Part shown: positions 5,824 to 11,641 of the stretch, piece after piece
How the letters are laid out: every line of letters begins with the position of its first letter
How positions within the stretch are numbered: the stretch's first letter is position 1
Virus record (IMG/VR): IMGVR_UViG_3300002180_000063
Location: 1-23,600 of that record
Origin: a virus
DNA length: 23,600 nucleotides
Direction: 5' to 3' (one strand)
Notes under the pieces: generated by a model
Told to the model about the DNA's origin: nothing
The model's database searches: none
What the model saw: only the letters and a program-made list of their open reading frames with translations
Program-made: the position numbers and the translations under genes

Positions 5824-6108
5824 ATGAAGGTTTTACACCTGACATTAAAAAAGAAGTGGTTTGATATGATCGCTAGTGGTGAAAAACGAGAAGAATATAG
5901 AGAAATAAAGCCATATTGGAATAAGCGATTAAATAAGCAATATGATGTTATTAGCTTTAGAAACGGGTATTCAAAAGATGCACCAAAAATGACAGTTGAG
6001 TTAAAAGAAATATCAAGAGGAAAAGGCGTTGTTGTATGGGGTGCGCCTGTATTTGAACCAGTTTACATATTAAAGCTTGGCAATATTTTAGCCGCACCAT
6101 ATAAATAG
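5824..6108 (+). CDS. ASCH-domain protein
   Basis: 94 aa from ATG 5824, chosen because AAAGGTGA sits 4 bases upstream; the frame is open further back through the tRNA, but that is not credible coding sequence. The protein reads MKVLHLTLKKKWFDMIASGE, then KREEYREIKPYWNKRL, YDVISFRNGYSKDAPKM and PVYILKLGNIL, the pattern of phage ASCH-domain proteins (PUA-like beta barrel). The KxWFDxIxSGEKxxEYR signature is well preserved. ASCH folds are thought to bind RNA or modified nucleotides; the exact substrate is not known here. Its location right behind the tRNA locus is suggestive but not proof of a link. Confidence 0.8.
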   Translation: MKVLHLTLKKKWFDMIASGEKREEYREIKPYWNKRLNKQYDVISFRNGYSKDAPKMTVELKEISRGKGVVVWGAPVFEPVYILKLGNILAAPYK

Positions 6109-6118
6109 ATAAGGAATT

Positions 6119-6331
6119 ATGATGAAAGTATTTGAGGTTATTACAGAGAATAGCGATGAGGATAAAAAAGTAATTCAGACAGTCGAATATGTTACTTCTG
6201 AGATTGATTCTATTTTAGATGTTGTTGACTTTTTTACTGAATATTGCGACCAATACGATATTGACTTAAAAGGAGTAAGAGAAGTTCTCGTTATATCTCA
6301 ACACTTAAACGGTGATAACAATGACAACTAA
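6119..6331 (+). CDS. Hypothetical acidic protein, 70 aa
   Basis: Not recognised. The product is acidic (VITENSDEDKK, DSILDVVDFFTEYCDQYDID) and alternates beta and helix, without membrane segments or metal motifs. A second ATG follows immediately at 6122; AAGGAAT precedes both. The end overlaps the next gene by 11 bases, so translation is probably coupled. Confidence 0.6.
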   Translation: MMKVFEVITENSDEDKKVIQTVEYVTSEIDSILDVVDFFTEYCDQYDIDLKGVREVLVISQHLNGDNNDN

Positions 6332-6647
6332 CTTCCAGCAAGAAGTGAATAAGGGCGCTGTTAAGTGTTCGCGATTAACAGACGATGAATCAACTGATTG
6401 GTGCTTGGCTGATGCCACCAGAGAGTCTTTGCGTGAGCACATGAAGTTATTGAAAGATGCATATGCAGAGATTGAAAGATTAACCAGTTTACAGATAAAC
6501 GAAATTGTTATTGGCGATAGGCGCGTACTGAGTAATGAGTCAGAAGGAACTATTTTAGGCGTTACTGAGTGGGATAACAAAATAAAGGAAGCAGGGCTAA
6601 CTGGTAGATGGTGTCAAATTATTATAAGGCCAGTAAATACAAAATAG
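6321..6647 (+). CDS. Hypothetical phage protein, about 108 aa
   Basis: The ATG at 6321 is preferred because GGTGA lies 5 bases upstream; an in-frame GTG at 6312 would add three residues. The protein has a helical middle (SLREHMKLLKDAYAEIERL) that could form a short coiled coil, followed by a beta-rich region (INEIVIGDRRVLSNES... RWCQIIIRPVNTK). I do not recognise the family. Two cysteines (KCSRL, DWCLADA) are not in a metal-binding spacing. Confidence 0.6.
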   Translation: MTTNFQQEVNKGAVKCSRLTDDESTDWCLADATRESLREHMKLLKDAYAEIERLTSLQINEIVIGDRRVLSNESEGTILGVTEWDNKIKEAGLTGRWCQIIIRPVNTK

Positions 6648-6653
6648 GGGTAT

Positions 6654-6728
6654 GTGAAGATGGTAGATATAAAAGAAGTGCTTAATAAATGTGAAGATAC
6701 TTGCGTGGTCAGTAGGGGAGCAGGATGA
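6654..6728 (+). CDS. Possible 24-aa micro-protein upstream of NinG
   Basis: A GTG at 6654, preceded by AGGGG, opens a frame encoding MKMVDIKEVLNKCEDTCVV and stops by TGA overlapping the NinG start (ATGA at 6725-6728). An internal ATG at 6660 is an alternative start. The 77-nt interval between genes is filled exactly by this frame, and overlap with the next start is the norm in this operon, which supports translation; its function, if any, is unknown. Confidence 0.35.
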   Translation: MKMVDIKEVLNKCEDTCVVSRGAG

Positions 6729-7306
6729 GCAAGAAGCCTATATGCAAGGTATGCAAAAAAGAGTTTGAGAAGTTTAAATCAACTCAGAAAGTATGCAGCC
6801 ATACTTGCGCCATAGAGCTAGTTAAGCAAAAAAATGAACGAGAACTAGCCAAGCACAACAAGACCAAAGAAAAGCTTGATAGAGCTGATATACGTAAGCG
6901 TAAAGAGGCATTAAAGAGTAAATCTGACTGGATTAAGGAAGTCCAGGTAGTGTTTAACCAGTTTATCAGGTTAAGAGATGATAAATTACCTTGTATTAGT
7001 TGTGATGATACTCAGTTAGACAAGTTTAAAGGCGGCTCTTTTGATGCAGGTCATTATCGTAGTCGAGGAGCTTCACCTGAGTTAAGATTTAATGAGGATA
7101 ATTGTTTTAAACAATGTAAGAAATGTAACCGTCAATTATCTGGCAATGTAGCCAATATGAGAATAGGGATATTAAAGCGAATAGGGCAGGCTAGGCTTGA
7201 TATAGTAGAAGGGCCTCATGATGCTATTAAATATACGATAGATGAGCTAAAAGAGCTTAAGGCACGCTATAAACAGAAGATAAAGGAGTTAACAGATGTG
7301 CAATAA
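6725..7306 (+). CDS. ninG: NinG / Rap-type recombination endonuclease
   Basis: 193 aa. An N-terminal zinc site (CKVCKKEF at 7-14 with C24 and C28) is followed by a long basic helix (residues 32-65), then the NinG core: LPCISCDDTQ (88-97), SFDAGHYRSRGASPELRF (105-122), NCFKQCKKCNRQLSGN (126-141) and a C-terminal basic helix. This order is characteristic of lambda NinG (Rap), a nuclease that cleaves recombination intermediates such as D-loops and Holliday junctions. Length is close to that of lambda NinG (about 200 aa). GGGGAG precedes the ATG. Together with the NinB-like gene it forms the phage's recombination set. Confidence 0.93.
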   Translation: MSKKPICKVCKKEFEKFKSTQKVCSHTCAIELVKQKNERELAKHNKTKEKLDRADIRKRKEALKSKSDWIKEVQVVFNQFIRLRDDKLPCISCDDTQLDKFKGGSFDAGHYRSRGASPELRFNEDNCFKQCKKCNRQLSGNVANMRIGILKRIGQARLDIVEGPHDAIKYTIDELKELKARYKQKIKELTDVQ

Positions 7307-7499
7307 GGTAAGCTACAAAACCAAATCAGACGCTAAAAAAGATGCTGACTTTATCAAAAAATCATCAAGGACAAGGAGGCGGTTAGGTGGCCGTGATTCA
7401 GGAAAAGACATTAAAAGGCTAAAGCCTTATTTGTGTCCTGTATGTGGAGATTATCATCTAACAACGGCAAAGCAGCATAAATACACTAAAAGTAAATAA
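7296..7499 (+). CDS. Small basic protein with CxxC...H zinc-like motif, 67 aa
   Basis: The ATG at 7296 overlaps the NinG end by 11 bases. The first half is strongly basic (KSDAKKDADFIKKSSRTRRR); the second carries LCPVCGDYHLTTAKQHKY, a compact C-x2-C-x3-H-x6-H cluster that could bind zinc. AAAGGAG lies 10 bases before the ATG. I know similar small proteins in gammaproteobacterial phages but no function for them; nucleic-acid binding is a guess from charge. Confidence 0.65.
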   Translation: MCNKVSYKTKSDAKKDADFIKKSSRTRRRLGGRDSGKDIKRLKPYLCPVCGDYHLTTAKQHKYTKSK

Positions 7500-7501
7500 T
7501 T

Positions 7502-7651
7502 ATGATTAAACAAATAGTATTAGGCATGTTGTTAGCTTCCGCTATGTTTGCCACTGGAATTGAAGCTTGCGATTCTGATGATCTTACTGACTACGAAGTA
7601 TTAGTAGAGATAACACTTGATGGCCCTAGCGGGTGGAAATTTAAGAGGTGA
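7502..7651 (+). CDS. Small exported protein with signal peptide, 49 aa
   Basis: MIKQIVLGMLLASAMFATGI forms a clear signal peptide (one basic residue, hydrophobic core), with likely cleavage after EA near residue 22, just before C23. The mature part would be only about 27 acidic residues (DSDDLTDYEVLVEITLD). The residues before the cysteine (IEA-C) only loosely fit a lipobox, so a periplasmic product is more likely than a lipoprotein. It is the only exported protein seen in the early operon. A host-envelope or superinfection effect is possible but unproven. Confidence 0.55.
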   Translation: MIKQIVLGMLLASAMFATGIEACDSDDLTDYEVLVEITLDGPSGWKFKR

Positions 7652-7654
7652 ATT

Positions 7655-8113
7655 ATGGGTAAATATGACGAACCAGAACAAGCAGTAATATTTGATATGG
7701 ATGGAACATTAGCTGATTGTGAACATAGAAGGCATTTTGTTGAAGGAAAAAAGAAATACTTTGATAAGTTCTATGACGCAATGGACGAAGATACCACAAA
7801 TAGCGTTATATGTGGGTTATGCAATATGTATTTTATGAACAACTGGCATGTAATTATCTGTACAGGAAGGCCTGAAAGTTATAGGAATATAACCGAAAAA
7901 TGGCTTAAAGACCATGGTGTATTTTATAAAGAGTTAATGATGCGCCCTAATGATCGTAAATATGATCCTGATTTCGAGGTTAAGCAGACAATGCTTGATG
8001 AAATATTGAAAGATAGAAAAGTTCATGCAGCTATTGACGATAGAAATCAAGTTGTCAATATGTGGCGAAGGAATGGAATTACTTGTATGCAAGTTGCAGA
8101 TGGTGGTTTTTAA
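7655..8113 (+). CDS. HAD-superfamily phosphatase resembling the PseT 3'-phosphatase domain
   Basis: 152 aa. HAD motif I is AVIFDMDGTLAD (nucleophile D14, D16), motif II is IICTGRPE, and the motif IV acidic pair is AIDDRNQV. The region after motif I (CEHRRHFVEGKKKYFDKFYD) and WLKDHGVFYKELMMRP before the end resemble the C-terminal 3'-phosphatase domain of T4 polynucleotide kinase (PseT/Pnkp) and stand-alone phage relatives. The kinase half is absent. It could heal 3'-phosphate ends of nucleic acid or act on nucleotides; the substrate is not decided by sequence. AAGAGGTGA precedes the ATG, and its stop overlaps the next start as TAATG. Confidence 0.85.
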   Translation: MGKYDEPEQAVIFDMDGTLADCEHRRHFVEGKKKYFDKFYDAMDEDTTNSVICGLCNMYFMNNWHVIICTGRPESYRNITEKWLKDHGVFYKELMMRPNDRKYDPDFEVKQTMLDEILKDRKVHAAIDDRNQVVNMWRRNGITCMQVADGGF

Positions 8114-8787
8114 TGAATTATGAAATTGTAAAAAGCAAAAAGCTGCTTCTTGACTTTATTGATTGGCTGCCAGAGTTAGAAGATCATGAGATATTCTATC
8201 TAGCTTTGTTTGCTAGAAAGAAGTATGCTCCTGACCTTAAATACTCAAAAACAGATAAAACTCAATTAAAAAGATTTACATCTACAAAAGACAAGCTATT
8301 TCATAAAATAAAGCAGCTAGAGTGCGAATTAGGAAGTTATTATTTGAAAGGAATGGAGGCACCACAAGAATCACTAGCCTTGTACATTACAGTTAATCCA
8401 AGAAGCCAAACGAACGCTTCAAGGAATATGCTTATAAAACTAGCTCATTTAGTAGGCGAGCCTTATAACGGTCATAATTTACATCAAATTGCTTTATCTG
8501 AGATACAAAAAGCAAAGTCATATACAAGGTATGTGGATTTTGATATTGATTCTAAGGAAGAGTCTTTAGAGGATATTAAATTAAAATTAATTGATATTGT
8601 AGGCTCGGATTGTTGGAAGATATTAGAAACTAGGGGCGGTTATCATATTCTTGTAAACCCAAATAATTCTAATAATAAGTTTTGGTATAACAAGATTAAA
8701 AGTGCGTTCGTGTGTGACGTTGTTGGCGACAATATGATTCCGGTAATAGGATGTACTCAGGGTAATTTTATTCCTAAGTTTGTTTAG
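8113..8787 (+). CDS. Protein with archaeo-eukaryotic primase (AEP)-like motifs, tentative
   Basis: 224 aa from ATG 8113, which overlaps the phosphatase stop (TAATG); a longer in-frame start at 8062 would lie inside the phosphatase gene and is rejected. The C-terminal half shows RYVDFDIDSK (D142, D144, D146), the DxD pattern of AEP motif I, and WKILETRGGYHILVNP with H178, matching the small-x-His motif II, followed by MIPVIGCTQGNFIPKF (209-224), similar to the late conserved block of phage and plasmid AEP-like proteins. A third catalytic acidic residue is not certain (D202 or D206). The N-terminal half is helical and unfamiliar. If active it could prime or fill in DNA; it could equally be a non-catalytic relative. 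Confidence 0.5.
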   Translation: MNYEIVKSKKLLLDFIDWLPELEDHEIFYLALFARKKYAPDLKYSKTDKTQLKRFTSTKDKLFHKIKQLECELGSYYLKGMEAPQESLALYITVNPRSQTNASRNMLIKLAHLVGEPYNGHNLHQIALSEIQKAKSYTRYVDFDIDSKEESLEDIKLKLIDIVGSDCWKILETRGGYHILVNPNNSNNKFWYNKIKSAFVCDVVGDNMIPVIGCTQGNFIPKFV

Positions 8788-8814
8788 TAAGTATATTAAG
8801 TGTGGAGAGATAGA

Positions 8815-9123
8815 ATGAGATTAATTACAAGAGAGAGCAATGCAAACAAAGCTGCTGAAAACTGGAAAAAACAATATAATTATGATGGCGTATGGCCAGA
8901 TAAGCTTGAAATATTAGATAGACTTGAAAAATTAGGGGTTAATCCATTTCCTGATGACGTTGACTCAGTAATAGGAAATACATCATGGACAAGGACAATA
9001 TGCTATGAATGCAGAGCTGAAAATATAGATGTTGTTGAGATAGGCGAAGATAAAGATTATGAAAGCTATACAACCGAAATATGCAAAGCATGCTTACTTG
9101 AGGCGTTACAATTAACTAAATAG
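8815..9123 (+). CDS. Hypothetical protein with a zinc-ribbon C-terminus, 102 aa
   Basis: ATG 8815 is preferred over an in-frame GTG at 8800, because GTGGAGAGA just upstream is the ribosome-binding site. The first half (RESNANKAAENWKKQYNYDG, then VWPDKLEILDRLEKLG) is helical. The end carries CYECRAENIDVVEIGEDKD and CKACL, two CxxC pairs that make a zinc ribbon. I recognise the layout from other phage early proteins but no function. Confidence 0.65.
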   Translation: MRLITRESNANKAAENWKKQYNYDGVWPDKLEILDRLEKLGVNPFPDDVDSVIGNTSWTRTICYECRAENIDVVEIGEDKDYESYTTEICKACLLEALQLTK

Positions 9124-9130
9124 GTGATAT

Positions 9131-9277
9131 ATAAATACATTAGGAGAATTTAAGTGCTTGAAATGTGGGAATGAATTTAAATGTACTCATGGGCCACATG
9201 TTGTATGCAATAGATGCGGTCACTTGTATGTGAAATGGGTAAATTACCAAAAGATGAAGAGAAATAATTTTAGGTGA
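9131..9277 (+). CDS. Zinc-ribbon micro-protein, 48 aa, with an apparent ATA start codon
   Basis: The frame encodes (M)NTLGEFKCLKCGNEFKC... VCNRCGHLYVKWVNY with two CxxC pairs in classic zinc-ribbon spacing. There is no ATG, GTG or TTG at its front. Yet TAGGTGATAT followed by ATA at 9131 is identical to TAGGTGATAT followed by ATG of the very next gene at 9281, so ATA sits exactly where a start codon belongs. In-frame stops lie directly upstream (TGA at 9125), so no longer start exists; TTG at 9158 would cut off the first CxxC pair. Either ATA is used, or the start was lost by a G-to-A change. Confidence 0.6.
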   Translation: MNTLGEFKCLKCGNEFKCTHGPHVVCNRCGHLYVKWVNYQKMKRNNFR

Positions 9278-9280
9278 TAT

Positions 9281-9424
9281 ATGAGCGAAGACAAGCCTGA
9301 AAAACTCGATGTATGGGGAAGTCATATGTTAAATAAGTGTAATAAGCGATTGAGAAATCGTAGAAAAAGAGACGCCGGAAAGAAAAGAAGGTTAATTGAT
9401 AAGGAAAGGGCTAATGAAAAATAA
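9281..9424 (+). CDS. Small very basic protein, 47 aa
   Basis: ATG 9281 with AGGTGA 3 bases upstream. The product (MSEDKPEKLDVWGSHMLNKC...) contains a dense basic tract, RLRNRRKRDAGKKRR, which suggests nucleic-acid binding. Not recognised otherwise. Its ribosome-binding site overlaps the stop of the preceding zinc-ribbon gene, and its own end overlaps the next gene by 11 bases. Confidence 0.55.
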   Translation: MSEDKPEKLDVWGSHMLNKCNKRLRNRRKRDAGKKRRLIDKERANEK

Positions 9425-9512
9425 ACTAAAATACTCTCCAACTCCAACGTGTATTGTATTTGGTCTGACTTTATTGTTTTGGGCTATTTTGGCTTATGGG
9501 TTGTTAGGATAA
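9414..9512 (+). CDS. Single-span membrane micro-protein, 32 aa
   Basis: ATG 9414 follows GGAAAGGG. The protein MKNKLKYSPTPTCIVFGLTL continues as LFWAILAYGLLG: a basic start, then one hydrophobic span of about 20 residues up to the C-terminus. It is the last gene of the rightward block and overlaps the 3' end of the leftward o-spanin gene by 29 bases. Very small single-span phage proteins include toxins, holin partners and superinfection factors; none can be chosen here. Confidence 0.5.
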   Translation: MKNKLKYSPTPTCIVFGLTLLFWAILAYGLLG

Positions 9513-9720
9513 TAGAGCGTAGAGTTTTACGTCTTAAATCCAATAAAATAACCTTATCCAAAGCTTCACCGCTTAAGCACTCTAAATCTGCCTGAGTTAA
9601 TGTGTCATGCTCAGGTATTGCAGGAGGCAAAGGTAGCTCAACAACGATAGGCTTTTTAACCTGTCCGCAGCTAATCACAAAACTTGTAATTGCGATTATT
9701 ATCAGGGTTCTTATTTTCAT
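9484..9720 (-). CDS. o-spanin lipoprotein (Rz1-like)
   Basis: 78 aa from ATG 9720, preferred over a TTG two codons earlier because AGAGGCG lies about 8 bases before it. The signal sequence MKIRTLIIIAITSFVISCG ends in the lipobox V-I-S-C, so Cys18 would be lipidated and the protein anchored in the outer membrane. The mature part is proline-rich (VVELPLPPAIPEHD), as in Rz1 proteins. It pairs with the i-spanin encoded just upstream, the two genes overlapping out of frame by 50 bases. Together they fuse inner and outer membranes in the last step of lysis. The charged C-terminal extension (LRRKTLRSIILTTHKPK) is longer than in many o-spanins. Confidence 0.82.
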   Translation of the reverse strand: MKIRTLIIIAITSFVISCGQVKKPIVVELPLPPAIPEHDTLTQADLECLSGEALDKVILLDLRRKTLRSIILTTHKPK

Positions 9721-9916
9721 TATCAACGCCTCTAACTAGTGCCTCAGTGGCCTTATTTGAATGCTCTCTAGCGACTTTCTCATCTTCTAGCTCTTGCTCT
9801 ACTGCTTTTCTCTTCTCGTTCGCTAGAGACGCTTTAAGGGCTGCTATGATAATTGCCATAATGCCGATAAGCGCACCGCCAAAAGCTAATAATTTGCCCT
9901 TCATAAAGGAAAACAT
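9671..9916 (-). CDS. i-spanin (Rz-like), short form
   Basis: 81 aa. An N-terminal membrane anchor (KLLAFGGALIGIMAIIIAAL) is followed by a coiled-coil-prone helix (ASLANEKRKAVEQELEDEKV), then a polar tail. This is the architecture of an inner-membrane spanin with a periplasmic coiled coil, though Rz of lambda is about 150 aa, so this is a compact version. ATG 9916 follows the holin-candidate stop directly and GGAGAA lies within that gene's end. Its 3' end overlaps the Rz1-like gene in another frame, the usual genetic layout of this pair. Confidence 0.75.
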   Translation of the reverse strand: MFSFMKGKLLAFGGALIGIMAIIIAALKASLANEKRKAVEQELEDEKVAREHSNKATEALVRGVDNENKNPDNNRNYKFCD

Positions 9917-10114
9917 TTACTTTTCTCCCACTGGGCCTTTAGTGGCGTTTCTCAGCAATACCATGACTACAGATATTCCCATAAACACTATGCCGTAATA
10001 TCCGTCTAATTGGTCTTTAACCATAGGCAAAGTTTGCTCAACAACGCCTAATACAGCAATAATCGCTGCTGTGTCAAATGTACGTGACTTACTTATTAAT
10101 CCATTATATTTCAT
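9917..10114 (-). CDS. Holin candidate, two membrane segments, 65 aa
   Basis: The protein has a charged N-terminus (MKYNGLISKSRTFD), a first hydrophobic segment (TAAIIAVLGVVEQTLPMV), a short polar loop (KDQLDGYYG) and a second segment (IVFMGISVVMVLL), then a basic tail (RNATKGPVGEK). The form fits small phage holin-type proteins, and the position immediately before the spanin pair supports it. Two other membrane proteins in the cassette (at 11336 and 11641) could be holin or antiholin instead. Confidence 0.6.
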   Translation of the reverse strand: MKYNGLISKSRTFDTAAIIAVLGVVEQTLPMVKDQLDGYYGIVFMGISVVMVLLRNATKGPVGEK

Positions 10115-10119
10115 AATAT

Positions 10120-11334
10120 TTACCCTATATTTAATTGATATACATCAACTTCACCAGCTTGGCCCATATTTGAGTTAAATAAAACCTTAGTGAAGTCCTT
10201 ATTAACAACCGCATGGGGTTCTGTCCAGTAACCACCGTCAACATTATTAGTATCGGCTAATTTAATATGCTCGCCTGTCTCGATGTTAACTTGAAATATT
10301 CCGTTCGTGTACCATTGAAGGCCGCCTTTATTTGCGTAGGTGCTCATAATTACATAGCCTGGCTTATTATATCCTTTGCCTGAGAAGTGCATCGCTGTAC
10401 TTCCACCACCCTCATACAGTGAGAATAGTTTATTAACTGCGCCGGTTTCACAATCAATCGCTTCTACAAAACCTGATTGATAATTGGATATAACCGCTAC
10501 GTCACGCCCGTTTTTATCAAGACAAATATCTGAATGTGGGCCTAAACCTGCTAAGTTAACAGATTGTGAGAAGTCTCTGCTATACGCCATCAATCCATAA
10601 GGCAATTGTGATCTGTTCTTAATGTCGTTTGGTACGTGCCATGAAGGAATAATGTATTTTCCAGAGGGAGACATGCTTACATGATCAGGCCTACCTATTC
10701 CGTTTCCATCAGTTGCAAAGTCAAAGCTACCGACAATCTTATCTAAATCCATATCCCATACAATTAAACCAAGCGGCTCAAAGTCTCTTGTTTCAACCTG
10801 AAATCCCCAAAAGCGATAATCAGCGCTAGGGCTCCCTTCTTCTTTAGTCCAGCACCTTGCAGCATTAGGCCATATATCTTCAACTGAGCTTAAATCAGCG
10901 ACTACATTTACGGAATCTGTGACAACATTGTGTGTGCGGATAAGCTTTCCGCCTTTATGGCTAAGTTTGTACAGTAACTTTGGATCTGTAGGGCTCCACT
11001 GAGGCTCAGAACCGCTTAATGTTATTTTCTTTATATACTCAAACGTATTAGCGTCATATAAATGCCAGAATCCGTCTTTAGCTTTAACCAATATTAAGCT
11101 TTCATCGGCATTAAATGCCTGTCTGCGGGAATAGTCATTACGAGCAAAACCAACTGGAGGCTGATTAATATAGTCGGTAACTCTTACAGTATCACCAGCT
11201 ATAACAGGTGGTTTAATAGGTGGGTCTATGACTGGTGTAACAGGCTCTATGATTGGTTCAACAACTACATCCACGACTTTAACATCTGCGTCTAATTCAA
11301 GCTTAAGATTGATATTAATATTTACAGTGTTCAT
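10120..11334 (-). CDS. Beta-propeller protein (WD40/TolB-like), unknown role
   Basis: 404 aa. After a short N-terminus with NININLKLELDADVKV and a proline-rich linker (EPVTPVIDPPIKPPVIAG, residues about 30-47), the rest consists of repeated four-strand blades: ADESLILVKAKDGFWHLYD, SGSEPQWSPTDPKLLYKL, VSMSPSGKYIIPSW, LDKNGRDVAVISNY and HAVVNKDFTKVLFNSNM. The blade pattern resembles TolB-like and oligogalacturonate-lyase-like propellers, with conserved histidines before several blades, but no catalytic set can be confirmed. No signal peptide is seen. It lies between membrane and lysis genes, where such a large protein is unexpected; a virion-attached receptor or glycan-binding protein is one reading. 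Confidence 0.7.
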   Translation of the reverse strand: MNTVNININLKLELDADVKVVDVVVEPIIEPVTPVIDPPIKPPVIAGDTVRVTDYINQPPVGFARNDYSRRQAFNADESLILVKAKDGFWHLYDANTFEYIKKITLSGSEPQWSPTDPKLLYKLSHKGGKLIRTHNVVTDSVNVVADLSSVEDIWPNAARCWTKEEGSPSADYRFWGFQVETRDFEPLGLIVWDMDLDKIVGSFDFATDGNGIGRPDHVSMSPSGKYIIPSWHVPNDIKNRSQLPYGLMAYSRDFSQSVNLAGLGPHSDICLDKNGRDVAVISNYQSGFVEAIDCETGAVNKLFSLYEGGGSTAMHFSGKGYNKPGYVIMSTYANKGGLQWYTNGIFQVNIETGEHIKLADTNNVDGGYWTEPHAVVNKDFTKVLFNSNMGQAGEVDVYQLNIG

Positions 11335-11335
11335 A

Positions 11336-11641
11336 TTAATCCTTGGTGTGGTGCTTTTCTACATGCTGAGTGATTCTATCGTGTGCGTGATATGCTGATT
11401 CCCTGTTTTCTTTTTCATATACGATTAATGAGTCTACTTTGATATTTATAGCTTTTTGACATGTATCAAGACTCTGATCTAGTTTATCGTATCTTGTCTC
11501 AATCTTTCTATCTAACTTGTTTAAAAGAAGCCTGCCAAGCCAGAATGATAACGTGCCAAGAGAAGCAAATAGAGCGCCGGTGACACTAATTGCTATCGTC
11601 ACTAGTAGATCGTGATCTATCAGTATCTGCTCTGCTTCCAC
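11336..11641 (-). CDS. Membrane protein with coiled-coil tail, 101 aa
   Basis: One hydrophobic span near residues 12-38 (LLVTIAISVTGALFASLGTL) is followed by a long charged helix (NKLDRKIETRYDKLDQSLDT and beyond) with heptad-like spacing, and a histidine-rich end (HAHDRITQHVEKHHTKD). The layout resembles phage membrane proteins that accompany holins, and some i-spanins. It starts one base after the preceding multi-span gene in an overlap (position 11641 is shared). Function is unknown. Confidence 0.6.
   Translation of the reverse strand: MEAEQILIDHDLLVTIAISVTGALFASLGTLSFWLGRLLLNKLDRKIETRYDKLDQSLDTCQKAINIKVDSLIVYEKENRESAYHAHDRITQHVEKHHTKD

Noticed and set aside
8062-8112. Longer start for the AEP-like gene
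   Set aside because: The extra 17 residues lie wholly within the phosphatase gene; the ATG at 8113 overlaps its stop as TAATG, the local style.
9140-9325. Minus-strand frame over the small zinc-ribbon and basic genes
   Set aside because: No recognisable features and no ribosome-binding site; the plus-strand genes with AGGTGA sites explain the region.
9690-9998. Plus-strand frame of 102 codons over the spanin and holin genes
   Set aside because: Ser/Ala-rich shadow of the coding strand with no start signal; the minus-strand genes are well supported.
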